Positions 17,101-27,000 of a DNA stretch of 64,000 nucleotides are shown one piece after another. Position numbers and translations under genes: made by a program. Under the pieces are notes generated by a model. That model did not search any database and was not told where the DNA came from. It saw nothing but the letters and a program-made list of their open reading frames with translations. This DNA comes from an uncultured Hyphomonas sp. (GTDB lineage Bacteria > Pseudomonadota > Alphaproteobacteria > Caulobacterales > Hyphomonadaceae), in contig NZ_OY787456.1 of the NCBI RefSeq assembly GCF_963678875.1, positions 496,001-560,000 of the forward strand, given 5' to 3'. Each line of letters begins with the position of its first letter. Position 1 is the stretch's first letter.

Positions 17101-19150
17101 AGGCCTCGTGGATGTCGGCCGGTCGGGCAAGGCGAAGGTTCGCTTCGACGTGCCGGAGTTCAATGGCGAGCTGCGCCTGATGGCGGTGGCCTGGTCGAAG
17201 ACCGGCCTCGGCTCGGCCGTTTCCACAATGACCGTGCGCGACGAAGCCCCGGCAGACCTGATCATGCCGCGCTTCCTGGCGCCGGGCGATGAGGCGGTGC
17301 TGACCGCCAGTATCGACAATGTGGAGCTGGGCGATGGCGAGTTCTCGGCCCTCGTCGATGCCACCAAAGGCGTTTCGATTGCCGACGGCAAGCTGACCCG
17401 TGTGCTGAAGACCGGTGAACGGGCCGACCTGCCGATCCGCGTCGAAGCCGAGGATGAAGGCATCTCCACCGTCCGGCTGGATGTGGAAGGCCCCGGCAAA
17501 TACGCCGTGGACCGGACTTACCAGATCCAGACACGGTCGCCTTACCTGCCGGTGACGCGCGTCTCCTCGAAACTGATGCAGCCGGGCGATGCTTTCTCTG
17601 TCGATCCGGACCTGCTCTCGGATCTCGTGCAGGGCTCCGGCTTTGTCTCGGTGGGCTTCTCGTCCATCCCGGTCGATGCCGCGACGCTGTACGCCTCGCT
17701 GGATCGCTATCCCTATGGCTGTACCGAACAGACGACGAGCCGTGCGCTGCCGCTGCTCTATTCCGAACAGCTGGTCGCCATGGGCGCGAAGGACGCCAAT
17801 GACGATCCGAAGATGAAGGTGCAGGTGGCGGTGAACACGCTGCTGAACCGTCAGGGAGCGGACGGAGCCTTCGGTCTCTGGCGTGAAGGCGACGGCTATG
17901 GCTCGCCCTGGCTGGGTGCCTATGCGACGGATTTCATCTACCGCGCCAAGGAGGCCGGCTATGCTGTGCCCGATGAAGCGATGGACCGGGCCTATGGCGC
18001 GCTTCGCCAGATCGCGACGGGCGATGCCTGGCGGGTCTACGGCTATGACACCGATGTCTATGAGAGCCGCTATTCCAATGACACGGTCGACCAGATGATG
18101 AAACGGTCCTCGGCCTATGCGCTCTATGTGCTGGCCAAGGCAGGCAAGGCGGACATCTCGCGCCTGCGCTACCTGCATGACCGGGAACTGAAGTCGATCG
18201 ACAGTCCGCTGGCACGTGCCCACATTGGCGCGGCGCTGGCCCAGCTGGGCGACAAGGCCCGCGCAAACTCTGCCTTCAAGGCGGCGGAAGACGCGCTCGG
18301 CTACAACAATACCGGCGACTACTACCAGACGCCGCTGCGTGACATGGCCGGCGTGCTGGCCCTCGCGGCAGAGGCCGGTCAGAGCGGGACGATGGAGCGG
18401 CTGTCCGAGCAACTCGGCAACGAAACGCCGGATCCGGGCCGCCTGACCACGCAGGAGAAATCCTTCCTCCTGCAGGCCGTCAACGATCTCGGTGCCGGCG
18501 AAGACGGCTTCCGTGTCGATGTCGACGGCCTCGGCCGCGGCAATAACAATGACCGCCAATATGCCCTGACCGAAGACCAGGCCCGCGAGGGGGTGACCTT
18601 CACGCTGGGCGGCAAGGCGCCGATGTTCCGGACCGTGATGGTTTCCGGGGCGCCGGTGAGTGCACCGCCGGCTGCTGCCTCGAAGATGAAGGTCGACAAG
18701 ACCTTCTACTCGCTGACGGGCGGCCGGGTGGATCTCGCGCGCGTCAGTCAGGGTGACCAGCTGGTTGTGAAGCTGACGGTCTCTCCTGAAGAGCGCCGCC
18801 TGAACCCTGTGATCGTTGCAGACCTGCTGCCAGCCGGTTTCGAGATCGAGACGGTGCTGCGCCCTGCGGATGGGCGGCAGGAATACGGCCAGTCCGGCGC
18901 CTTCGCCTATCTGGGAGACCTGGCCAACGTCCAGACCGCCCAGGCGCAGGATGACCGCTATGTCGCCGCAGTCGATGTCTATTCGAACTCGGTGACCATG
19001 GCCTATGTGGTCCGCGCGGTGACGCCCGGTGACTTCGCCATTCCGGGCGTTGTCGCCGAGGATATGTACCGCCCGGCCGTGTTCGCCCGCTCTAAGGCCG
19101 GCCGCGTAACCATCGCTCCGGCCCAGGGTGGGGCTGAAGGAGGCAAGTAA
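14174..19150 (+). CDS. alpha-2-macroglobulin-family lipoprotein with thioester (YfhM type)
   Basis: 1658 aa. The signal peptide ends in lipobox L-A-A-C with Cys27 lipidated, followed by a Gly/Ser-rich linker. Macroglobulin-like (MG) beta domains follow, including AYLYTDRGIYRPGETVRLTA, then a bait region, the A2M domain, and the thioester motif C1183-T-E1185-Q1186 (YPYGCTEQTTSRALPLLY) at the head of an alpha-alpha barrel domain. Known role: periplasmic protease trap that covalently captures proteases by the Cys-Gln thioester and protects the envelope, working with PBP1c to mend peptidoglycan. pbpC follows after 4 bp. The ribosome-binding site is aggagagg. Complete, with no sign of damage. Confidence 0.93.
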   Translation: MTHFIPGQGGYGKAMLAALLVGILAACGGGGGSDRSGSGSSEEGTVVQLSPADSVAARQREKRRQAAMEAREQDFTYFRYRIDTSQDAPLACFVFSAALDPEEDYSPYVEFRPAFKPALSVEGRELCVGGMSFGTERTATLLSGLPAADGRTLKNQEDVPIDFADRPPYVGFKGTGVILPRENADGLPIETVNVDQIEVTVSRINDRALAFKRISQGNTTAQGRHSWTWGEDDPDDVQEELFKGTVDVAREQNAPVITVFPLEATIGTLEPGAYFVTVKDAGDIGEAVGPAASTSRWIMLTDLAITAYQGGNGVDVTLRSLKDGRPISDTTVQLIARNNDILSEGRSDQQGRVVFPAELTNGQGNLAPKLILALTAKGELAALDLTRAPVDLSEEKIGGRRMPGLVDAYLYTDRGIYRPGETVRLTAMLRDSTGEAVTDRAGSLLLYRPNGLVSEKIRFDGSDAAAVVHDFTLPKGASRGEWRVETQMDGLSGVSGTVRFSVEDFVPQRIAVDLTTDEETPVKLGGTRDIEVSSRFLYGAPGAGLTVKADARVERQPNPFPAFDGFTYGRHDSTFQERILDFDGVTTDGAGDAIIRLAPGNAGSNAGVPLRLNTVVSVLEPGGRAVSESVRVPYRPENLYLGLKPGFDYSVERGGDATYEVVAMDADGKAVAKDLTWKVLAIDWHYDWYNDGDRWRWRRSRTVTKVNEGVLTTPDGGTGEITVSGLDWGSHELVVEGTDAESSTSASDNFYVGWGGYVSDDGVEAPDRVKVTGPARAPASGQTAEITIVPPYDGQAQVVVATDKVLSVQNISVTEGGTQVTLPVNDEWGDGAYVMVSVFTERDPVLQAKPRRAVGVTYVPLNMEARTFNMSIDAPNIARPRGEQVIEVDIGDGPREPVYLTLAAVDEGILRLTKFKSPDPVSYYYGKKALGVELYDDYGRLLDPNMGLPAEVRTGGDQLGGEGLSVVPVKSVALFSGLVDVGRSGKAKVRFDVPEFNGELRLMAVAWSKTGLGSAVSTMTVRDEAPADLIMPRFLAPGDEAVLTASIDNVELGDGEFSALVDATKGVSIADGKLTRVLKTGERADLPIRVEAEDEGISTVRLDVEGPGKYAVDRTYQIQTRSPYLPVTRVSSKLMQPGDAFSVDPDLLSDLVQGSGFVSVGFSSIPVDAATLYASLDRYPYGCTEQTTSRALPLLYSEQLVAMGAKDANDDPKMKVQVAVNTLLNRQGADGAFGLWREGDGYGSPWLGAYATDFIYRAKEAGYAVPDEAMDRAYGALRQIATGDAWRVYGYDTDVYESRYSNDTVDQMMKRSSAYALYVLAKAGKADISRLRYLHDRELKSIDSPLARAHIGAALAQLGDKARANSAFKAAEDALGYNNTGDYYQTPLRDMAGVLALAAEAGQSGTMERLSEQLGNETPDPGRLTTQEKSFLLQAVNDLGAGEDGFRVDVDGLGRGNNNDRQYALTEDQAREGVTFTLGGKAPMFRTVMVSGAPVSAPPAAASKMKVDKTFYSLTGGRVDLARVSQGDQLVVKLTVSPEERRLNPVIVADLLPAGFEIETVLRPADGRQEYGQSGAFAYLGDLANVQTAQAQDDRYVAAVDVYSNSVTMAYVVRAVTPGDFAIPGVVAEDMYRPAVFARSKAGRVTIAPAQGGAEGGK

Positions 19151-19154
19151 GGCC

Positions 19155-21215
19155 ATGCTGACAGCGCGCCGGATCTTCATCGGCATCTTTGCGCTGTTCC
19201 TTGTGGTGGCCATTGCGGACAGGCTGCTGCCTCCGCCCTTGGAAAGGGCGGGGGGCTTGTCCGCCCTCGTCACAGACCGGGACGGCAAGCCGCTGCGCGC
19301 CTTCGCAACGCCGGATGGCCGCTGGCGTTTTGCCGGGGATCTCGACCGGATCGACCCGGAATTCATCGATGCGCTGATCCGTGTGGAGGACAAGCGCTTC
19401 TATGAGCACCGCGGTACGGACTGGATGGGGCTTGGCAGGGCCGCTGCTGACTCCCTGTTCGCAGGACGTATCGTGTCCGGCGGGTCGACACTGACCATGC
19501 AGACCGCGCGCATGCTGGAACCGCGTGACCGCAATATCGGCTCCAAACTGGTGGAGATTGCCCGCGCCTGGCAGTTGGAACGGCGCCTCACCAAGGACGA
19601 GATCCTGTCGCTCTACCTGTCGCTGACGCCCTATGGCGGCAACCTGGAAGGCGTCCGCGCGGCCAGCTGGAGCTATTTCGGGCATGAGGCTGACAAGCTG
19701 TCGAAGGACGAGATCGCGCTGCTGATCGCCCTGCCGCAGTCGCCGGAGGCACGGCGGCCGGACCGGCATCCCGAAAATGCTGAACGTGCCCGAAACTGGG
19801 TCGCCGAGAAGCTCCGGCGCTACGACGTCTACACCGAAGGCGATGTGGAGGACGTTGCCACCCTGTCCGTGCCCGGACGGCGGAGGGATTTCCCGGACCG
19901 GGCCTGGCACGGAACAGCGAAGGCGCTGGCCGAAGGCCCGCGGGAGGATGTGCGCGCGACGCTCGATGCCGGCCTGCAGGCGGAGATCGAACGGATCGCG
20001 CTGACACGGGCCGAAGCTGAAGGCGCGGACGTGCAGGTCTCGGTCCTGGTCGTGCATGTGCCGACACGGGCCGTGCGGGCGGTGGCGGGCTCCGCCTCGC
20101 GCGACCGGCCGGGCGGCTGGCTGGACCTGACGGCGCAGGCGCGTTCGCCGGGCTCCACGCTGAAGCCCTTCATCTACGCCATGGCGTTTGACGACGGCAC
20201 CGCCGCGCCGGATACGCGCGTGGCGGACCTGCCGACGCGCTTTGCCTCCTACCAGCCGGAAAACTTCGACCGCATGTTCCGGGGCGATGTCCGCGTGTCG
20301 GACGCGCTGCAGCACTCGCTGAACATTCCTGCCGTGGCCATGCTGGACCGGGTCGGGCCGGAACGCTTCGCCGCGCAGCTCGCCTCGGCCGGGGCGCGCC
20401 CGCGCATTTCCGGCGGGGCGGATCATGAGGCAGGCCTTGCCATCGCGCTCGGCGGGGCAGGGCTGACTGCCCGCGAGCTTGCCGTGCTCTATGCGGCGCT
20501 CGGCGATGAGGGCGTCGCCAAGCCGCTCGTCTGGCGGGCGGATGATGAGCCGGAGAGCTATGAAGCCACCGGCAAGCGGCTCGTCAGCGGGGAGAGCGCG
20601 AACGAAGTGCTCGATATCCTGCGCAAGGCGCCCACGCCGGAAGGCCGGATGCCGGGCTCGCTGACAGCGCACGCCCCGCAGATCGCTTTCAAGACCGGCA
20701 CGTCCTATGGCTTCCGCGATGCCTGGGCGGCGGGTGTTTCGGGCCAGCATGCGATTGTCGTCTGGGTTGGCCGGGCCGATGGTGCGCCGCGCGCCGGCAA
20801 GACCGGGCATGACACCGCGCTGCCGATCCTGTTCGAGGTGGCTGACCGGGCCTCCCGGCACCTGCAGGACGAGGGCGAAGCGACGATGCGGCTGACCAGC
20901 GAGAAACGCCTCTTGAAATCCCACGGCGCGATGAAGTCTCTGGAAGAGGCCGGGCCGCCGCAGATCCTGTTCCCGCCGCAGGCGGCAGAGCTCTGGGCCG
21001 GGCCGGTCAATGGACGCTTGGCACGCGGCTTCGTGCTGGCCGGCCGGGGGGATGGCCGACTCAGCTGGTATATCGATGGCAGGCCGTGTGAAACCGACGA
21101 TGCCGGAGCGCCGGTGTGGAAGCCGGAACGGCCGGGCTTCTACACGGTCACTGCTGTAGATTCTGCAGGACGCGCGAGTCGCGTGCGTGTCCGCGTGCTG
21201 ACCGGGCCTGCCTGA
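19155..21215 (+). CDS. pbpC: penicillin-binding protein 1C (bifunctional)
   Basis: 686 aa from ATG 19155, 4 bp after the macroglobulin stop. One N-terminal membrane anchor (about 6-22) is followed by a GT51 glycosyltransferase domain with catalytic Glu78 in R-V-E-D-K-R-F-Y-E-H and GGSTLTMQTARM. Next is a transpeptidase domain with S334-T-L-K337 (SPGSTLKPFIYA), HSLN and KTGTSYGFRDAW, then a C-terminal PBP1c beta domain ending around YTVTAVDSAG. It polymerises and crosslinks glycan strands at the periplasmic face. Pairing with the thioester lipoprotein is the classic pbpC-yfhM arrangement and suggests envelope repair after attack. Confidence 0.94.
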   Translation: MLTARRIFIGIFALFLVVAIADRLLPPPLERAGGLSALVTDRDGKPLRAFATPDGRWRFAGDLDRIDPEFIDALIRVEDKRFYEHRGTDWMGLGRAAADSLFAGRIVSGGSTLTMQTARMLEPRDRNIGSKLVEIARAWQLERRLTKDEILSLYLSLTPYGGNLEGVRAASWSYFGHEADKLSKDEIALLIALPQSPEARRPDRHPENAERARNWVAEKLRRYDVYTEGDVEDVATLSVPGRRRDFPDRAWHGTAKALAEGPREDVRATLDAGLQAEIERIALTRAEAEGADVQVSVLVVHVPTRAVRAVAGSASRDRPGGWLDLTAQARSPGSTLKPFIYAMAFDDGTAAPDTRVADLPTRFASYQPENFDRMFRGDVRVSDALQHSLNIPAVAMLDRVGPERFAAQLASAGARPRISGGADHEAGLAIALGGAGLTARELAVLYAALGDEGVAKPLVWRADDEPESYEATGKRLVSGESANEVLDILRKAPTPEGRMPGSLTAHAPQIAFKTGTSYGFRDAWAAGVSGQHAIVVWVGRADGAPRAGKTGHDTALPILFEVADRASRHLQDEGEATMRLTSEKRLLKSHGAMKSLEEAGPPQILFPPQAAELWAGPVNGRLARGFVLAGRGDGRLSWYIDGRPCETDDAGAPVWKPERPGFYTVTAVDSAGRASRVRVRVLTGPA

Positions 21216-21369
21216 AAACACGGCAAAGCCACAAATGTGCCGCTTTCGAACAACACAGGGGCAACACATTCCTGTTAGGACTGTGTTTACAGGGTTACGA
21301 ACCTCCGGGCCTTTCCCATATCAATCGGGAAGCCAGAGGGCTCCGGCCCGAACAACAAAGTGAAGTGAC

Positions 21370-22020
21370 ATGCGCACCCGTTCACCCCAGTCAGTTGCCC
21401 TTGCTGCAGGCCTTGCTGCCATGGCGCTCGGATTCTTTTCCAGCGCCGGTGCGCAGGACCAGGTTTCCAGCCCGGATGCAAAGCGTCTGTCGACGGCGGT
21501 GTTTGCCGGTGGCTGCTTCTGGTGCGTGGAAGCGGACTTCGACAAGGTGGACGGCGTTGTCTCGACCGTGTCCGGCTATACCGGCGGCACAGTGGTGAAC
21601 CCGACCTACAAGCAGGTCTCCTACGAGAAGACAGGCCACTATGAGGCCGTCAAAGTCACTTATGATCCGGACAAGGTCAGTTATGATACGCTGGTGGACT
21701 ATTACTTCCACCATATCGACCCGACCGATGCGACAGGCCAGTTCTGCGACAAGGGCGACAGCTACCGCTCCGCCGTGTTCGTCTCGAATGCCGACCAGCG
21801 TGAAGTGGCCGAAGCCGAAGTTGACATGATCAACGCATCCGGCGTGCTCGGCACGCCTGTGGTGACGCAGATCCTCGACTCCAGCACGTTCTGGCCGGCT
21901 GAGGACTACCATCAGGACTATTACAAGAAGAACCCGCTCAAATACCGCTACTACCGCACGGCCTGTGGCCGCGATGCGCGGGTGAAGAAAGTCTGGGCGG
22001 ACGCCTCAAACGGGCACTGA
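21370..22020 (+). CDS. msrA: peptide methionine-(S)-S-oxide reductase, exported form
   Basis: 216 aa. MsrA signature A-G-G-C-F-W-C at 46-52, with Cys49 as the catalytic nucleophile, then the conserved YTGGTVVNPTYKQV, GHYEAVKVTYDP and DPTDATGQFCDKGDSYRSAVF segments, and a recycling Cys near residue 198 (RTACGRDAR). Unlike the usual cytosolic enzyme it begins with a signal peptide (MRTRSPQSVALAAGLAAMAL... AGAQ), so it should act in the periplasm, reducing oxidised methionine in envelope proteins. It follows the macroglobulin/PBP1c pair but 154 bp away, probably with its own promoter. It converges on the ArnT-like gene. Confidence 0.92.
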   Translation: MRTRSPQSVALAAGLAAMALGFFSSAGAQDQVSSPDAKRLSTAVFAGGCFWCVEADFDKVDGVVSTVSGYTGGTVVNPTYKQVSYEKTGHYEAVKVTYDPDKVSYDTLVDYYFHHIDPTDATGQFCDKGDSYRSAVFVSNADQREVAEAEVDMINASGVLGTPVVTQILDSSTFWPAEDYHQDYYKKNPLKYRYYRTACGRDARVKKVWADASNGH

Positions 22021-22040
22021 CCGGTCACGCACCTGGCGGA

Positions 22041-23771
22041 TCACTGATCCGGCAAATCCTTTTTCGCAGGGCAGGGCGCAAGCGGGAATTCCGTCTGGCC
22101 CTTGAACCGGTCTTCCCAGGCCTGGTCGTGCACCTGCGGCTCAAACCCTGACGCAACATAAAGCACGAATGTGCGCGACAGCGGGCAGCCATTGCTGCGC
22201 TTGCCGAGCGGGACCGAGATTTCACCGGCCTGTTCGAAGCTTTCGAACTCGCTGCGCAGCATGGGCCGCATGCCCGGGTGGAGCGAAACGACGAGCACGC
22301 GCTCATCCAGCGGCGCTTCCAGCGGCTGGGATTCGGAGAAGCTCTTCGGCACGCCATAGCGCCGCCAGGAGAGCAGCGGCACCGTGCGGTCACGGCCATA
22401 ATAGTCCAGTCCGTGCCAGACTTCGCGTTCGTCCACGAGGACGGCGGTGGCGCCGACCGAGCGGGCAATGCCGAACACGTCCCTGGCCGCCTGGTCCCAG
22501 CCCCGCGTGCGCTTCAACGCATTGTCGACGCCGAGTGCGGTGGAGGATTGCAGTGGCAGTAGTGAGATGACGGCAAAGCTGAGGGCGAGCACGCCGTGCA
22601 GGCCGATGCTGAACCAGAGCAGGCCCGAGGGACGATATTTCACCAGAACCGCAATCAGCAGCAGCCCGCCGCCGACCAGCAGGCCCAGCACGAGGCGGAC
22701 CCAGACGCCGAGGTCCGGCACGAACTGCAGCGCCACGAAGGTGAGCCCTGCCACGATGAACCACAGGTTCCGGTTGGCCCGCGCCCGCACCAGCCAGGCG
22801 GCGACCAGCACGCTGGCGGCAGGATAGGCCGTGGCCGCCCAGTTCGCATTCGCGCGGGACAGCACGGCCTGGCCGAGAATGATGATGAGGACTGGCAGGA
22901 TGAAGCAGAGCAGCCAGCGGTCACGGCCCATGATGCCTTCATCCTGGGACCGGACAACAAACAGGCCGAATACGAGGGCGAGGAAGCTGACCGGTCCGAA
23001 CACGCCGAGCTGGTCGACCAGGAAGGTCAGCGCGTTTTCGGGGTTGATCAGCTCCCCGCCGAGATTGGCATTGTCGACCGTGTGGCTGACGGTCTTGAAG
23101 TCATGTGCGGCGTTCCACGCCATGTGCGGCGCGAAGACGAGCGCGGCGAGTGCCAGCACGGCGAGACCGTGACGGGAGACCAGCGCCCGGCGGCTGTCCT
23201 TGTCGATCACGAGCGTCAGAACGATGCCGATCAGGAAGTAGACCATCGCATATTTCGACAAGAGGCCCGCGCCGATGGCGAGGCCGAGGCCAGCGGCGCT
23301 GACCCAGCCGCCTTTGCCTGCGCGCAGGCGCCAGAAGCAGAACAGGGCCGCGCACCAGAAAGGCATCAGCACGCCGTCCGTCGAGATCACGGCAGAAGAC
23401 AGCACGACCGCCGGCATCAGCGCGTAGCCGAGCGCGGCCAGCATGCCGGTGCGGCCGCCATACATGTCGCGCCCGAGGTGGAACAGGAAGACGGCCCCCG
23501 CCGTGTGGAGGAAAGGGGCGGGCAGGCGCACAGCCCATTCCGCATGACCGAACACGGCCGTGACGGCATGGATCAGCCAGGCGATCATCGGCGGTTTCGA
23601 ATAATAGCCCCAGTCCAGCGTTTCACCCCAGCGCCAGTACTGGGCCTCGTCGGCGTAGAGGTTCAGCGGGGTCACGGCGAGCAGCAGGACGCGCAGAACG
23701 AGGAGAATCACCAGGGCCAGATAGGTAATGTGGCGCCAGTCCGTCGTCGATTCGGCGGGGGATTCGGTCAT
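22041..23771 (-). CDS. ArnT-like membrane glycosyltransferase (GT-C, PMT family)
   Basis: 576 aa, about a dozen hydrophobic helices. The first periplasmic loop has the GT-C signature Y-A-D-E-A-Q-Y-W (residues about 36-43, acidic residues expected to bind the lipid-sugar donor), followed by GYYSKPPMIAWLI and the arginine in VRLPAP. Typical of dolichyl/undecaprenyl-phosphate-sugar transferases of the ArnT/PMT group (PF02366/PF13231), which decorate lipid A, LPS or proteins at the periplasmic face. The C-terminal soluble domain (about 440-576) contains two Cys. The exact sugar and acceptor are unknown. Convergent with msrA (20 bp). Confidence 0.85.
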   Translation of the reverse strand: MTESPAESTTDWRHITYLALVILLVLRVLLLAVTPLNLYADEAQYWRWGETLDWGYYSKPPMIAWLIHAVTAVFGHAEWAVRLPAPFLHTAGAVFLFHLGRDMYGGRTGMLAALGYALMPAVVLSSAVISTDGVLMPFWCAALFCFWRLRAGKGGWVSAAGLGLAIGAGLLSKYAMVYFLIGIVLTLVIDKDSRRALVSRHGLAVLALAALVFAPHMAWNAAHDFKTVSHTVDNANLGGELINPENALTFLVDQLGVFGPVSFLALVFGLFVVRSQDEGIMGRDRWLLCFILPVLIIILGQAVLSRANANWAATAYPAASVLVAAWLVRARANRNLWFIVAGLTFVALQFVPDLGVWVRLVLGLLVGGGLLLIAVLVKYRPSGLLWFSIGLHGVLALSFAVISLLPLQSSTALGVDNALKRTRGWDQAARDVFGIARSVGATAVLVDEREVWHGLDYYGRDRTVPLLSWRRYGVPKSFSESQPLEAPLDERVLVVSLHPGMRPMLRSEFESFEQAGEISVPLGKRSNGCPLSRTFVLYVASGFEPQVHDQAWEDRFKGQTEFPLAPCPAKKDLPDQ

Positions 23772-24043
23772 TTGCCTCAGGCCTTTGCGGAGAAGGGCCG
23801 GTTATGCGCCGCGCCGGAGACAGAATATACCCCAAAATACACGTTTTCGGGTTAAGTTCTGGTGAGCCAATTCTTTCCACCGTGTCATTTTTGCATCGCA
23901 CGATCGCCTTCGACACGAATCCGTAGGGGATGTGTTTAACCTTCAAGATCCTGTCACTAATCTGTCATCTGGAGTCGTTATGCGACGCCAAACCGGACGG
24001 TGTGCAAGGGCATCGGCCGGAGTCTCTCGGACAGGGGAAAATC

Positions 24044-27000
24044 ATGATCAACTGGAATAACTTTGCTCGCGGGGCGGCTGTATCCGCCATCGCGATCACA
24101 GCGGCAGGCATTGCATCGGCACAGGTTACGACCTCGTCGATTTCTGGCGCCGTCGCGGATGAGACCGGAGCAGCCGTTTCCGGCGCGACCGTCACCATCC
24201 TTCACGAGCCGTCCGGCACGGTTTCCGTCGCTTCTACGAGCGCAACCGGCCAGTTCTCGGCTCAAAACCTCCGCGTTGGCGGCCCGTACAGCATCACCAT
24301 CACCGGTGAAGGCTTTGTTCCGGCCCGCGCTGAAGGCGTTTACGCCAACCTCGGTGAAGCCACCGACATCAGCCTCTCGATCACGCGCGCAGACGATGCT
24401 GCCGTGATGGAAACGGTTGTCATCACCGGCACCGCGCTCCAGGTCGCTCAGGTCGCAGCTGGCCCGTCGTCGACCTACAACCTCGCCACGCTGGAAAACC
24501 TTCCGGCCATGAACCGCGACATCAAGGACATCGTCCGTCTCGACCCGCGCGTCTATGTCGACGAGGCCTTCAACGACTCCATCAACTGTGCCGGTGCAAA
24601 CCCGCGCTACAACTCGCTGACCGTCGACGGCGCACGCCTGTCCGACAATTTCGGTCTGAACTCGAACGGTTACCCGACCGAGCGCATTCCGTTCTCCTTC
24701 GACTCGATCGAACAGGTCTCTGTTGAGCTTGCGCCTTTCGACGTCGAATACGGCCAGTTCACCGCCTGTAACGTCAACGCTGTGACCAAGTCCGGCGGCA
24801 ACGAATTCCACGGCGGCCTGTTCTTCGACTACACCGATGACTCGCTGACCGGCGACGAAACGGACGGCGTTGCCCGCGACCTCGGCTCCTTCGAAGAGAA
24901 GCGCTACGGCTTCAACATCGGCGGCCCGATCATCAAGGACAAAGTGTTCTTCTTCGGTTCCTACGAGAAATTCGAAGGTGCGAACATCTTCGGCCACACG
25001 CCGGAAAGCGCTGGCATCACCCAGGCTGACTACGATCAGATCATCTCGATCGCTGAAGGCTACGGATATGTTTCCGGCGGCCTGCCGACTTCGCTGGCCG
25101 TTGAAGACGAAAAGATCTTCGTCAAGCTCGACTGGAACATCAATGACGACCACCGCGCCACGGTGTCGTACAATTACAATGACGGCTTCAACTTCAGCCC
25201 GTCCGATTCCGGCTCGACCCGTCTTGCTGACGGTAACCACTACTACGAGCGTGGCGCCAAACTGCAGAACTACTCCGGTGCTCTGTACTCCGACTGGACC
25301 GAAAACCTGTCGACCGAACTGCGCCTCACCTATGTTGACCTCGACAACCGTCAGGATCCTGTTGCGGGTCTCGACAATTTCGGTGAAGTCCAGGTCCGCG
25401 TTGGCGACAGCACGGTTTACCTCGGCGCTGACGACTCCCGTCACGCGAACCAGCTGAACTACACCACCCTGAACTACAAGGCGAAAGCCGACTACACGAT
25501 GGGTGACCACACTTTCACATTCGGCGCCGAACGCGAAGAATTTGAAGTGTTCAACCTCTTCATCCAGGAAGTTCAGGGCGAGTGGGTGTTTGGCTCCATC
25601 GCTGACTTCGCCGCCGGCGATTTCTCGGACTTCCGTTATGAGAACGCAGCAGGTTCCAACGATCAGAACGATGGTGCTGCCGACTTCGCCTACGAAATCA
25701 ACACGATCTACGTGCAGGACGACTGGCAGGTCACGGACAAGCTCGACGTTGTGTTCGGTCTCCGCTACGACTTCTACACGTCGAGCGACAAGCCGATGTT
25801 CAACCAGAACTTCTTCGACAGCTACGGTGTCCGTAATGACGAGAACATGGACGGCCGCGATCTGCTGCAGCCGCGTCTGGGCTTCACCTACGAGCTCAAC
25901 GACGACATCAGCTTCCACGGTGGTGCCGGTCTCTACTCCGGTGGTAACCCGAACGTCTGGATCTCGAACAACTACTCCAACAATGGTGTGACCCTGTTCG
26001 AGTGCCGTGAGCGTACACGGACGAATGACTGTCTGCCGGGTCTCGGTGGTCTGACGCCGAACATCAACGACTACACCTATGGTGGCGGCACGGGCACTCC
26101 GTTCATCGACGTGCCGGACGAAGCCATCGCTGCTGTTGCTGCAGCTGAAGGCGGTGGCCCGGTCAACGCGCTCGACCCGAACTTCGAACTTCCGTCTGAG
26201 TGGAAGTACGCATTCGGCGTCGCTGCGAACGTCGACACCGGCCTGCCGGTTCTCGGCAACGACCTGCAGGTCATGGCTGACATCCTGTACTCCAAGACGA
26301 ACGAAGCAGCGATCGCTGTTCCGATCAGCTGGGTGCAGACCGGCACGGCGCCGGATGGCCGTCCGCTCTACGGCACGGGTAACACCAACGACTTCCTCCT
26401 CACCAACACCGAAGAAAAGGGCGATGCACTGGTCCTCTCCTTCGGCGTGGCGAAAGAGTATGACAATGGTATCGACTGGTCGCTGGGCTATGCCTACACC
26501 GATGCAGACGATGTGAACCCGATGACCTCGTCGGTCGCGTTCTCGAACTTCTCGAACTTCACGACGGCGGATGCTGTGAGCCCGTCTCTCGGAACGTCCG
26601 ACTACGAGATTGCGCACCGCATCAACATGACCGTGAACTGGGAGAAGGAATTCTTCAAAGGTCTCTACACGAAGGCATCGATCTTCGGTACGGCCAGCGA
26701 AGGTGCTCCGTACTCCTACACCTTCTCCGAGAACAACGGCATCTTCTCGCCGCTGTTCGACAACGCACGTGCTCTGGCTTACATCCCGACCGGTCTTGCA
26801 GATCCGCTGATCTCGCCTGACTCCGACATGGGGGCCGTCGCCGATCTGGTTGCCTTCATCGACCAGGACGAAAACCTGCGTGACGCACGCGGCAGCATCG
26901 TCCGCCGAAACTCCGCCGCCGACGACTGGTGGACGAAGTTCGACCTGAAACTGTCTCAGGAGCTTCCGGGCCTGCGTGAGGATGACCGGGCTGAGGCGTT

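Noticed and set aside
17099..21269. Long minus-strand open frames (764 and 725 codons) under the macroglobulin and pbpC genes
   Set aside because: They lie opposite clear functional genes, are rich in His/Arg/Gly as expected of GC-rich shadows, and show no domain or ribosome-binding site.
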